Of a stretch of 64,000 nucleotides of DNA, positions 8,621 to 16,158 are shown one piece after another. This DNA is from Microcella alkaliphila. Lineage in GTDB: Bacteria > Actinomycetota > Actinomycetes > Actinomycetales > Microbacteriaceae. Location: contig NZ_SGXT01000011.1 of the NCBI RefSeq assembly GCF_004216855.1, positions 372,001 through 436,000 of the forward strand. The letters run 5' to 3'. The notes beneath the pieces are model-generated. The model did not search any database. It worked only from the letters and a program-made list of their open reading frames with translations, and had not been told where the DNA came from. A program made the position numbers and the translations under genes. Within the stretch, counting starts at the first letter, position 1, and each line of letters begins with the position of its first letter.

Positions 8621-9682
8621 GTGCGTCAAGTCGGCCTGCGCTTGCGGTACCTCGCTGAGCGAGCTCTCCGCCTCAACACAGCGAACCTCATCGAGTGTGC
8701 GCGGCAGGCGAAGCGGGTGTCGAAGGCCCCCCTGGTCATCATCATCCTCGACATGCTGTGGTGCTCCGTGCGGTACGAAATGGCATTCCGCGACTATGCG
8801 GTCTGGGACATCCGAACGCTGTCGGGAACTGAGCGGCGCACATGGATGACCCACCCCAAAGCGTTTCGCCTCAATAGCACGCTCAATGCTCCGAACTCCC
8901 GTGAGCTGCTGGGCGACAAGCCGCGGTTTTACCGCGACTTCGCGACAGAAATCGGTCGCGAGTGGATCGATGCACAACACGCGAGCGAGGAAGAGGTTAG
9001 CCGGTTCCTTTCCCGGCACGCACGGGTTATGGCAAAACCCCCGCACGGCGAGGGCGGCGCCGGCATTGACATCCTCGACACGACGGACGTCCTCGCAGAT
9101 GTGGGAACCACCCTTCAGTCGCTGCGCGAGAAACATCAGACGCTGCTCGAGGAAGTCGTTGTTCAGCACCCCGATCTCGCAGCCCTCGCCTCCCACAGCG
9201 TCAACACCATCCGGCTCATTACCTACCGTGACCCGCGAGACCAGTTCCATCTCATCGCCGCGGTCCTCCGCATCGGCAATCAGGGAATCATCGACAATTT
9301 CGCAGCCGGCGGCATGTTCACGATGCTGGATGACGACGGTGTCGCCCTCTGGCCAGCTGTCGACAAGCAATCGAACATCTACGCGAAGCACCCCGTGTCA
9401 GGCGTCGCCATCCAGGGTTTTCGCGTGCCCCACTTCCGGGAGGCGGTTGAGCTGGTCACACATGCTTCCCGTCGGCTACCCACGGTGCCGTATGTGGGGT
9501 GGGATATCGCGATCACCGCAGAGCGGCCCATCCTGATCGAGGCCAACCATAACTCAAGTGTTTTTCAGATGAAGCCTCGAGCCTCCGGTATTAGAACCGG
9601 GCTCCTCCACCGGTATCGCGCGGCCGTCGGCCCAGGAATACTCGACCGCCGTTCCCGTCGACGCGTCACCACACAGGTCTGA
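8621..9682 (+). CDS. Sugar-transfer-associated ATP-grasp ligase 2
   Basis: A 353-residue paralog of the divergently encoded ATP-grasp protein. Both share the order of motifs: AKPPHGEGGAGIDIL (nucleotide loop), EEVVVQHPDLAAL, SVNTIRLITY, GGMFTMLDDDG and VGWDIAITAERPILIEANHN with the Asp/Glu/Asn metal ligands. Clear but moderate divergence from the paralog suggests two ligation steps or two subunits rather than a recent duplicate. The GTG start at 8621 has no ribosome-binding sequence and follows a TAGCGT box by 6 bases. It ends 12 bases from the convergent murJ-like gene. Its substrates are unknown. The neighbours (racemase pair, CofE-like ligase, MurJ) suggest a peptide or amide bond on a lipid-linked molecule. 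Confidence 0.8.
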   Translation: MRQVGLRLRYLAERALRLNTANLIECARQAKRVSKAPLVIIILDMLWCSVRYEMAFRDYAVWDIRTLSGTERRTWMTHPKAFRLNSTLNAPNSRELLGDKPRFYRDFATEIGREWIDAQHASEEEVSRFLSRHARVMAKPPHGEGGAGIDILDTTDVLADVGTTLQSLREKHQTLLEEVVVQHPDLAALASHSVNTIRLITYRDPRDQFHLIAAVLRIGNQGIIDNFAAGGMFTMLDDDGVALWPAVDKQSNIYAKHPVSGVAIQGFRVPHFREAVELVTHASRRLPTVPYVGWDIAITAERPILIEANHNSSVFQMKPRASGIRTGLLHRYRAAVGPGILDRRSRRRVTTQV

Positions 9683-9694
9683 TTCGCCGACGCG

Positions 9695-11287
9695 TCAGTG
9701 ACCCAAGCGCTGTCTCACTGCGGCGAAGGCGAGCGAAAGTTCTCGGGTGCGAAGCGCCGCAAGTACGGCGAGATAGACGATCAGCGAGGCAGTGCCAATC
9801 AGTACCGTGCCGAGGGCTCCTGTGAGCTTGTCTGTGAGCATCCACCCCTCGGCACCCCCACTCAGCATGTAGACACCGAAGCCGGCGCTGGCGGCGAGTG
9901 CCGCCGCACAGACGAACCGACCGAGTGCAACGAGTGTGCGGCCGAGACCAAACGGGCCAATCATGCGTCGCAACAGCACGGCAGCGACCGTGACCTGAAA
10001 CAACCCGGCCACGGTTTGTCCCGCGGCGACCGACGCCGTCAGCGACTCGTTCGCAACTACGGCTGCGGCGCTCAGCGTGAAGACGACTACGAGCACACCT
10101 TGCACAAGGGTGAACCAGAAGGGCGTGCGCGTGTCGCCATAGGCGTAGAAGGTGCGTTGCACGATGAAGAGCACCGCCATCGGCGTGAGCCCGACGAGAA
10201 ACGCGATCAGCACGGGCGCCGAGGCAAGAGCATCGGTTGTCGAGTTCGAGAAGACACGGGTGGCGGGCGCCGCCGCCGCCACCAGGCCCGCGACAGCAAC
10301 GAGGACGAAGATAGTAAGCATTCGTATCGACTGATCGATGTCGCTGACAAGTTGCCGGTTGCGCCCCGCCGCAGCATGCTCACTGATGCGGGTGAAGTAG
10401 GGAGTGCCGATAGACAGCACGATCAGCGAGTAAGGCAACATGTAGATCAGCCAGGCGTTCTGCCAGACGAAGATCGATGCGTCAGTACCCGATGCGGCTG
10501 AGATCGTCTGTTGTTGCACGATCCCCGCGGCGACGCCGATCAACATGGTCGAAAATGTCCAGCTCGCACGACGGCTGAGGCCACGCAAGCCAATTCCCCG
10601 CCAGCGAAAGTCGGGTCTCAGCGGAATTCCGGTGCGGCGCCAGAATACGGCGAGGATAAGGGTCTGAGCGATGATGCCAATTGTCGCCGTGGCACCAATC
10701 AGCGCGATACTCCCGAGATCCCACTCTTCGAGCTGTCGACGATCGGCCCCGAAGATCGCAATCAATACCCCGAAACCCGCAATCGACACGACGTTGTTGG
10801 CAATGGGAGCCCATGCGTACGGGGCAAACACCCCCCGGGCGTTGAGAGTCTCCCCGACGAGGGCGAACATTCCGAGGAAGAACACCTGCGGAATACACCA
10901 GTACGCGAATGCGACAGCGAGCGCGCGTTGTTCGTCCGAGAAGTTGGCGGCGAACAGCCACACCAGGAACGGGGCGGCGAGCATGGCAAGCGCAGTTGCA
11001 ATGGCAAGACCGGTAGCACCCAGCGTCATCAACTTCGGCAGCACCGCCCGGCCACCGTCAGATCGTGCACTGAGCGCCACGACGTGGGGCACGATCACCC
11101 CTGTCAGTAGACCGGTCGAGATAATCGCGATCAGCGTGTTCGGCAATTGGTTTGCGGTTGCAAAGGCGTCACTTGCGGGGCCGATAACTCCGATTGCTGT
11201 GACGAGTACTATCGTACGAATCAGGCCGGTTACACGCGACACGAGGGTGCCGGCGGCGATCAGTGCGCTGGAGCGCGCCAGGCTCAT
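9695..11287 (-). CDS. MurJ-family lipid flippase (MATE/MVF superfamily)
   Basis: A 530-residue polytopic membrane protein with about 14 hydrophobic segments, a normal MurJ length. The N-terminus SSALIAAGTLVSRVTGLIR and the following FATANQLPNTL are the hallmark first-helix and loop sequences of the MurJ/MviN family, which flips lipid II and related undecaprenyl-linked precursors. It overlaps the CofE-like gene upstream by ATGA, so the two are translationally coupled. Actinobacteria normally encode their housekeeping MurJ elsewhere, so this copy may be a dedicated flippase for the product of the surrounding ligases; that is an inference. If no second copy exists in the genome it could be the lipid II flippase itself. 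Confidence 0.88.
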   Translation of the reverse strand: MSLARSSALIAAGTLVSRVTGLIRTIVLVTAIGVIGPASDAFATANQLPNTLIAIISTGLLTGVIVPHVVALSARSDGGRAVLPKLMTLGATGLAIATALAMLAAPFLVWLFAANFSDEQRALAVAFAYWCIPQVFFLGMFALVGETLNARGVFAPYAWAPIANNVVSIAGFGVLIAIFGADRRQLEEWDLGSIALIGATATIGIIAQTLILAVFWRRTGIPLRPDFRWRGIGLRGLSRRASWTFSTMLIGVAAGIVQQQTISAASGTDASIFVWQNAWLIYMLPYSLIVLSIGTPYFTRISEHAAAGRNRQLVSDIDQSIRMLTIFVLVAVAGLVAAAAPATRVFSNSTTDALASAPVLIAFLVGLTPMAVLFIVQRTFYAYGDTRTPFWFTLVQGVLVVVFTLSAAAVVANESLTASVAAGQTVAGLFQVTVAAVLLRRMIGPFGLGRTLVALGRFVCAAALAASAGFGVYMLSGGAEGWMLTDKLTGALGTVLIGTASLIVYLAVLAALRTRELSLAFAAVRQRLGH

Positions 11288-11982
11288 ACGGATCGGACGA
11301 TCCCGAGGGGCGTGCTTTGGTGCCCCTGACCGAGCGGGTTGTCACGCAGAATCCGGACCAACCGGCGTTCTCCGTCAGGATCAAGGGTTGACCCCAAGAT
11401 GTTGCCGCCGAAGTCGTTGATGTCGACGACCGCGACGTCGACCGGAAGGCTGAGCGCTGACTGCAGCGTCTTCGCCACCTCGGCCGGCTTCTCGGGCACC
11501 AGTACGACCTGGGTGTTGTAGGGCGGGATGGTTCCGGAGGTCGGCCCATCGATGCCGCGCGCCTTGGGGCCGGCGATGCGGTAGAAGTCGCCCGTGCGGC
11601 CGACCGCTTTGGTGACGGCGGCGACGGCGGCGGCGAACAGGATGCGCGGGGTTCCGCACTCGCGCAGCGCCATTTCCATCGTCTCGGGCATTCCGAGTCC
11701 GATGCCGTGCGAGGTCTTCGTGACGTACTTTGACAGGAAGGTGGCGAGCTTGCGGGGCTGAATGTCGGAGACCGGGTACGAGCGCCCCTGGCTGATCGCG
11801 ACGATCTTCTCCGTGACGAACAGCAGGTCGCCGGCGCGCAGGTGCTCGGTGGCGTAGCGCGTGACGACCTCGACGATGTCGTCGTCGGTTGTCACCACGT
11901 GGGTCTTCACCGGGATGCGCTGAATGGTTTCACCGTCGACCTCGATGGTCAACGCCTTGCCCTCGTTGGGAGACGCGGTCAT
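11284..11982 (-). CDS. CofE-like F420-0:gamma-glutamyl ligase family protein
   Basis: A 232-residue protein matching the CofE family, which in F420 synthesis joins L-glutamate to a phospholactyl moiety using GTP. Recognisable parts are IPVKTHVVTTDDDI, RAGDLLFVTEKIVAISQGR, DFYRIAGPKARGIDGPTSG, and a C-terminal VDINDFGGNILGS with metal-binding Asp and Asn. No cofC, cofD or other F420 genes are nearby. Instead it is coupled by ATGA to a MurJ-type flippase and sits beside ATP-grasp ligases, so it may add glutamate or a similar residue to another acceptor. The start ATG at 11982 follows AGGA closely. Only about 44 bases separate it from sigA upstream. The family call is good; the substrate is open. 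Confidence 0.8.
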   Translation of the reverse strand: MTASPNEGKALTIEVDGETIQRIPVKTHVVTTDDDIVEVVTRYATEHLRAGDLLFVTEKIVAISQGRSYPVSDIQPRKLATFLSKYVTKTSHGIGLGMPETMEMALRECGTPRILFAAAVAAVTKAVGRTGDFYRIAGPKARGIDGPTSGTIPPYNTQVVLVPEKPAEVAKTLQSALSLPVDVAVVDINDFGGNILGSTLDPDGERRLVRILRDNPLGQGHQSTPLGIVRSV

Positions 11983-12025
11983 GGTCCTGCTTTCTGCTCG
12001 TCGACGCCCAGACTGCCAGAGACTC

Positions 12026-13381
12026 TTACTCGAGGTAGTCGCGCAACGCCTGCGAGCGCGACGGGTGGCGCAGCTTCGCCATCGTCTTCGACTCGATCTG
12101 GCGGATGCGCTCGCGGGTGACGCCGAACGTGTCGCCGATCTGGTCGAGCGTCTTCGGCATGCCGTCGCCGAGGCCGAAGCGCATGCGAATGACGCCGGCC
12201 TCGCGCTCCGAAAGCGAGTCGAGCAGGCTCTCGAGCTGCTTCTGCAGCATGGTGAAGCCGACCGCATCGGCCGGCACGACCGCTTCGGTGTCCTCGATGA
12301 GGTCACCGAACTCGCTGTCGCCGTCTTCGCCGAGCGGAGTGTGCAGCGAGATCGGCTCACGGCCGTACTTCTGCACCTCGATGACCTTCTCGGGGGTCAT
12401 GTCGAGTTCGCGGCTCAGTTCTTCCGGCGTGGGCTCGCGACCCAGGTCTTGCAGCATCTGGCGCTGCACGCGGGCGAGCTTGTTGATGACCTCCACCATG
12501 TGTACCGGGATGCGGATGGTGCGCGCCTGGTCGGCCATCGCGCGCGTGATTGCCTGACGAATCCACCAGGTGGCGTAGGTCGAGAACTTGAAGCCCTTCG
12601 TGTAGTCGAACTTCTCGACGGCACGAATAAGGCCCAGGTTTCCTTCTTGGATGAGGTCGAGGAACTGCATGCCTCGGCCCGTGTAGCGCTTCGCGAGCGA
12701 CACGACGAGACGCAGGTTGGCGCCGAGCAGGTGCTTCTTGGCCCGCTGGCCGTCGCGGGCCACCCAGTCGAGCTCACGACCGAGCTGGGTGCGCTTTTCC
12801 TTGTCGCTCATCTGCGACAGCTTCTCTTCGGCGAACAGGCCCGCTTCAATGCGCATCGCCAGCTCGACCTCTTCGGCCGCGTTCAAGAGCGCGACCTTAC
12901 CGATCTGCTTCAGGTAGTCCTTGACCGGGTCAGCGGTCGCGCCGGTGATCGTCGTTGAGTAGACGGGGACCTCGTCGTCGTCGGTGTTGCTGAGAACGAT
13001 CGCGCCCGTCGGAAGCTCTTCCTTCGGTACGTCCGTGTCGTCGTCCGCGTCATCGTCGGCGGGAGCGCTCGCGAGTGCCGCGGCAGCGTCCTCGTCGACG
13101 GCAGATTCATCCTTCGCCGCGGCGGCCGTCGTCTTCTTGCTGCGCGACGCGGTGGCCTTCGTCGCGGTCGCGGTCTTCTCCGCCGCCGCGGCGTCGGCCT
13201 TCGCTGTCGGCTTCTTCGCGGCTGTCGGCTTCTTCGCGGCCGTGGTCGCGGCCGTCGCCTTCTTCGCGACGGTGGTGGTCGTGGTTGTCGCCTTCTTCGC
13301 GGCAGGCTTCTTCGCGGCAGGCTTCGCCGCGGCCTTCTTCTCAGCCGGAGCGTCGCTCGTGCTCGTCGTACGTGTCGCCAT
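12026..13381 (-). CDS. sigA: Primary RNA polymerase sigma factor (SigA/RpoD)
   Basis: A 451-residue housekeeping sigma factor. Residues 1 to about 110 are a low-complexity tail rich in Lys, Ala and Thr, with AAKK/TAKK repeats resembling histone H1 tails, then an acidic patch. Region 1.2 begins at [13 protein letters not shown]. Region 2 contains [19 protein letters not shown] and [12 protein letters not shown] for -10 recognition. Region 4.2 contains [20 protein letters not shown], the helix-turn-helix that reads the -35 element. It is the start of a minus-strand run leading to the CofE-like and MurJ genes. Upstream is a 14-base tandem repeat. The primary rather than alternative role follows from the full region 2/4 match and the basic N-terminal tail typical of actinobacterial SigA. 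Confidence 0.93.
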   Translation of the reverse strand: MATRTTSTSDAPAEKKAAAKPAAKKPAAKKATTTTTTVAKKATAATTAAKKPTAAKKPTAKADAAAAEKTATATKATASRSKKTTAAAAKDESAVDEDAAAALASAPADDDADDDTDVPKEELPTGAIVLSNTDDDEVPVYSTTITGATADPVKDYLKQIGKVALLNAAEEVELAMRIEAGLFAEEKLSQMSDKEKRTQLGRELDWVARDGQRAKKHLLGANLRLVVSLAKRYTGRGMQFLDLIQEGNLGLIRAVEKFDYTKGFKFSTYATWWIRQAITRAMADQARTIRIPVHMVEVINKLARVQRQMLQDLGREPTPEELSRELDMTPEKVIEVQKYGREPISLHTPLGEDGDSEFGDLIEDTEAVVPADAVGFTMLQKQLESLLDSLSEREAGVIRMRFGLGDGMPKTLDQIGDTFGVTRERIRQIESKTMAKLRHPSRSQALRDYLE

Positions 13382-13443
13382 GGGCCCCTACTTCCGCGTC
13401 TTCCGGGCAGTACAACGACCCATGTCAAGTCCCCGCGATTCGT

Positions 13444-13471
13444 ACGGTGCTAAAGAAACGGTGCTAAAGAA
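13444..13471. repeat. 14-bp perfect tandem repeat upstream of sigA
   Basis: The unit ACGGTGCTAAAGAA occurs twice head to tail (13444-13457 and 13458-13471), followed by a partial third copy beginning GCGGTG. It lies about 65 bases upstream of the sigA ATG on the reading side of that gene, where a regulatory or promoter role is possible. Confidence 0.7.
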
Positions 13472-13554
13472 GCGGTGTACGGCGGGCGACCGACCGGGTC
13501 GCGAACCTCCATTATTGCACGGATGCTCGCACCCTCCGACCAGCGCGGCGCGGG

Positions 13555-14469
13555 TCAGTCGTCGTCGGCGCGCCGCCGGTGCGCGAGGAATTTCTCCAGC
13601 TCGGCGGCGATCGAGTCAGCGCTCGGAACCTCGCCGTCGTCGCCCGTCAAGGGCGAGCGCAAGGCGTTATCCTCCATGTAGCTGTCGTGGCGATCCTCGA
13701 GGGTTCCGACGAGGCGCTGCAATTCGCTGTTGCCCTCAACCTGATCGTCGACCTTGGCAAGGAACTCGCGCCCCTCTTCGCGCAGGCGGTCGGTCGGCAA
13801 CAGCAAGCCGGTCGCGGCGGTGATGCTCTCGAGTGCCGCCACCGCCGCCGCCGGATACTCGGTGTCGCCCAGGTAGTGGGGAATCAGCAGCACGAAGCCC
13901 GCAACCGGCTGGCCAGCTTCTTGCAACTTGTATTCGAGCAGGTGCATGGCGTTCCCGGGCACCTGCGTCTGGGGCCGCCAGATCGAGTGCGCATCGGTGA
14001 GGTCCTCGCGGTTGCCGCTGACCGTCGATCCGATCGGCCGCGTGTGCGGCACCGGCATCGGGATGGCATTGATCCACGTGGTCGACGCGACCTCCCACTG
14101 CTCGACGAGGGCGACGACCGCGTCGGTGAAACCCTCCCAGCGGAAGTCCGGCTCGTAGCCCGTCATCAAGAGGAACGGCGCCCCCAGTTCATCGCGTGCG
14201 AGGCGGATCGCGAGCTCGGGCCGCCGATACTCCGTGAAGCGGGTCTCGTCGAAGAAGAGAATCGGTCGGCGGGCGCGGTAGTCGAGCAGAGCATCCCCGT
14301 CGAATTCGACGACCACCTCGGCGTCCAGGGCGTCCAGGAGGTACTCGGTGACCTGCTGCACTGCCCCGCCAGCGTCCGTGAAGCCGGTGATCGCTGCCAC
14401 GAGGGGCAAGCCGCGCGGCATTTCGTCGGCCGGACGACGCAGGCGGTACAGCTCGGAGGGTTCGCGCAT
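13555..14469 (-). CDS. PAC2 (proteasome assembly chaperone-like) family protein
   Basis: A 304-residue soluble protein of the PAC2 family, with LVAAITGFTDAGGAVQQV near the N-terminus, MTGYEPDFRWEGF in the middle and PHYLGDTEYPAAAVAAL in the C-terminal half. Actinobacterial members are common next to sigA and pepA and their biochemical role is unknown. Two in-frame ATGs exist, at 14478 and 14469. I take 14469 because TACGAT (14477-14482) ends 7 bases before it, matching a leaderless start. The C-terminus ends in Arg and Asp residues. The gene is divergent from pepA. Confidence 0.8.
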   Translation of the reverse strand: MREPSELYRLRRPADEMPRGLPLVAAITGFTDAGGAVQQVTEYLLDALDAEVVVEFDGDALLDYRARRPILFFDETRFTEYRRPELAIRLARDELGAPFLLMTGYEPDFRWEGFTDAVVALVEQWEVASTTWINAIPMPVPHTRPIGSTVSGNREDLTDAHSIWRPQTQVPGNAMHLLEYKLQEAGQPVAGFVLLIPHYLGDTEYPAAAVAALESITAATGLLLPTDRLREEGREFLAKVDDQVEGNSELQRLVGTLEDRHDSYMEDNALRSPLTGDDGEVPSADSIAAELEKFLAHRRRADDD

Positions 14470-14476
14470 ATTTCCC

Positions 14477-14482
14477 ATCGTA
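14477..14482 (-). promoter_or_regulatory. -10 box (TACGAT) for the PAC2 gene
   Basis: TACGAT on the minus strand lies 7 bases upstream of the ATG at 14469. This supports a leaderless transcript and decides between two candidate start codons. Confidence 0.5.
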
Positions 14483-14543
14483 GGAGCGGCCCCTCGGCGT
14501 CACCTGCGCCCCACGCGCGCCGAGAGCGAACAGTCGGCGTCGA

Positions 14544-14549
14544 TACGAT
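14544..14549 (+). promoter_or_regulatory. -10 box (TACGAT) for leaderless pepA
   Basis: TACGAT ends 6 bases before the pepA ATG at 14556, with no Shine-Dalgarno sequence between. It is the same hexamer as the box of the divergent PAC2 gene. Confidence 0.5.
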
Positions 14550-14555
14550 GATTCG

Positions 14556-16055
14556 ATGCTTCCTCTCGACGTGACTCGTACGACTGACTCTCCCGCCACC
14601 ATCGACGCCGACGTCCTCGTCGTGTTCGTGGCCCGCACCGAGAACGGCCCCCGCGTCCTCGCCGACCCCGATGTGGCTGAGCTGCTGGGAGGCGCGCTCG
14701 TCGCCGTCGGAGCGACGGGCGCCGCAGAGGAAACAGTGCGCGTGCCCGCGCCCGAGGGCGTTGCCGCCACGAGCATCCTCGCCGCTGGCGTCGGCAGCGA
14801 GACGCCCGACGCCGAAAGCGTGCGCCGGGCCGCCGGCGCCGCGACGCGCACCCTGAAGGCGATCACCGCGATCGCGATTGTGCCGCCCAGCGACGACGAT
14901 GTCGCCGCAGCTGTCGAGGGTGCCGTGATGGGCGCCTACCGCTTCGAGGCCGAAGGCCTGCGCGCTCGAGAGGCCGACGATGCGACACGGCTCGAGCGCG
15001 TGCGCGTCGTGGCGCACGGTGACGAGGCGGATGCCCGGATCACCCGAGCGCTCGTCGGCGCGGAGGCCGTGTGGACGGTTCGCGACCTCGTGACGACTCC
15101 CCCGCACGCCCTGTACCCCGAGACGTTCGCACAGCACGCCCAGGGGCTTTCTGTCGAGCTGCCCCTCGAGGTCGAGATCCTCGACGAGGCGGCACTGGCG
15201 GCGGGCGGATTCGGCGGCATCCTCGGCGTCGGTCAGGGGTCGTCGCGCCCGCCGCGCCTCGTCGTCGTTCGCTACAACCGCGACGCCAACCTGCCGCACC
15301 TGGCCCTCGTGGGTAAGGGCATCACCTTCGACTCGGGCGGACTGTCGCTCAAGCCCGCCGCCTCCATGGTCGGCATGAAGTACGACATGACCGGGGCAGC
15401 CACCACGCTGGCCGCCACGGTGGCCGCCGCGAAGCTTGGCCTGCCCGTGCGCATCACTGCCTGGCTGTGCCTCGCCGAAAACATGCCAAGCTCGACCGCG
15501 ATTCGCCCGAACGACGTGCTGACGATCCGCGGCGGGCGCACCGTCGAGGTACTCAATACTGACGCCGAAGGGCGACTCGTCATGGCCGACGGTCTCGTTG
15601 CCGCGAGCGAAGAGCGCCCCGACGCCATCGTCGACGTGGCGACCCTGACCGGCGCTGCCCGGGTGGCCCTCGGCGAGCGGTACGCGGGCCTCATGGGAGA
15701 CCCCGAGCTGGTCGCGGCCGTGCAGAAAGCGGCCGACGCGACGGGTGAGCTCGTCTGGCCGATGCCGCTGCCGAGCGAACTGCGGGCCCTGTTGGCCACC
15801 GACGTCGCGGACATCGCGAACGCCAAGCCGGGCAACACCGCGGCGGGCATGCTGCTCGCCGGCGTCTTCCTGCAGGAATTCGTGGGGCGCACGTCCGACG
15901 AGGCGGATGCTCCGCGCATCCCGTGGGCGCATCTCGACATCGCGGGCCCCGCGAACAACTCGGGCGGACCGTTCGGATACACGCCGAAGGGTTCGTCGGG
16001 CGTCGCGACGCGCCTCCTGATTGCGCTCGCAGACGCGCTCGGCGCAAAGGAGTAG
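14556..16055 (+). CDS. pepA: Leucyl aminopeptidase (M17 family)
   Basis: A 499-residue cytosolic dimetal aminopeptidase that removes N-terminal residues from peptides. The C-terminal catalytic domain contains LVGKGITFDSGGLSLKP with the first metal-binding Lys and Asp, MKYDMTGAATTLA, and the M17 signature NTDAEGRLVMAD with Asp and Glu ligands plus the bicarbonate-binding Arg. PWAHLDIAGPA follows near the C-terminus. The length is typical. It starts at 14556 on an apparently leaderless transcript. The roughly 100 bases between its stop and lpd contain a possible GGCCGGC...GCCGGCC hairpin without a T-run, and nothing else I can identify. Confidence 0.92.
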   Translation: MLPLDVTRTTDSPATIDADVLVVFVARTENGPRVLADPDVAELLGGALVAVGATGAAEETVRVPAPEGVAATSILAAGVGSETPDAESVRRAAGAATRTLKAITAIAIVPPSDDDVAAAVEGAVMGAYRFEAEGLRAREADDATRLERVRVVAHGDEADARITRALVGAEAVWTVRDLVTTPPHALYPETFAQHAQGLSVELPLEVEILDEAALAAGGFGGILGVGQGSSRPPRLVVVRYNRDANLPHLALVGKGITFDSGGLSLKPAASMVGMKYDMTGAATTLAATVAAAKLGLPVRITAWLCLAENMPSSTAIRPNDVLTIRGGRTVEVLNTDAEGRLVMADGLVAASEERPDAIVDVATLTGAARVALGERYAGLMGDPELVAAVQKAADATGELVWPMPLPSELRALLATDVADIANAKPGNTAAGMLLAGVFLQEFVGRTSDEADAPRIPWAHLDIAGPANNSGGPFGYTPKGSSGVATRLLIALADALGAKE

Positions 16056-16158
16056 GCTGGGCGATCGGCGCGACCACCCGCGCGACGTCCCCCGGCCGGC
16101 ACCATAACCAGGCGCCGGCCTCCGCTCGACTGCCAGACCGATGAGGGAGCAATTGCCG

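Noticed and set aside
13423-13428. TTGACA (minus strand) as the sigA -35 element
   Set aside because: No -10 hexamer lies 16-19 bases downstream, so it was not listed as a promoter.
16085-16125. GGCCGGC...GCCGGCC hairpin between pepA and lpd as a terminator
   Set aside because: The stem is short, the loop is long and no T-run follows; it may be chance in GC-rich DNA.
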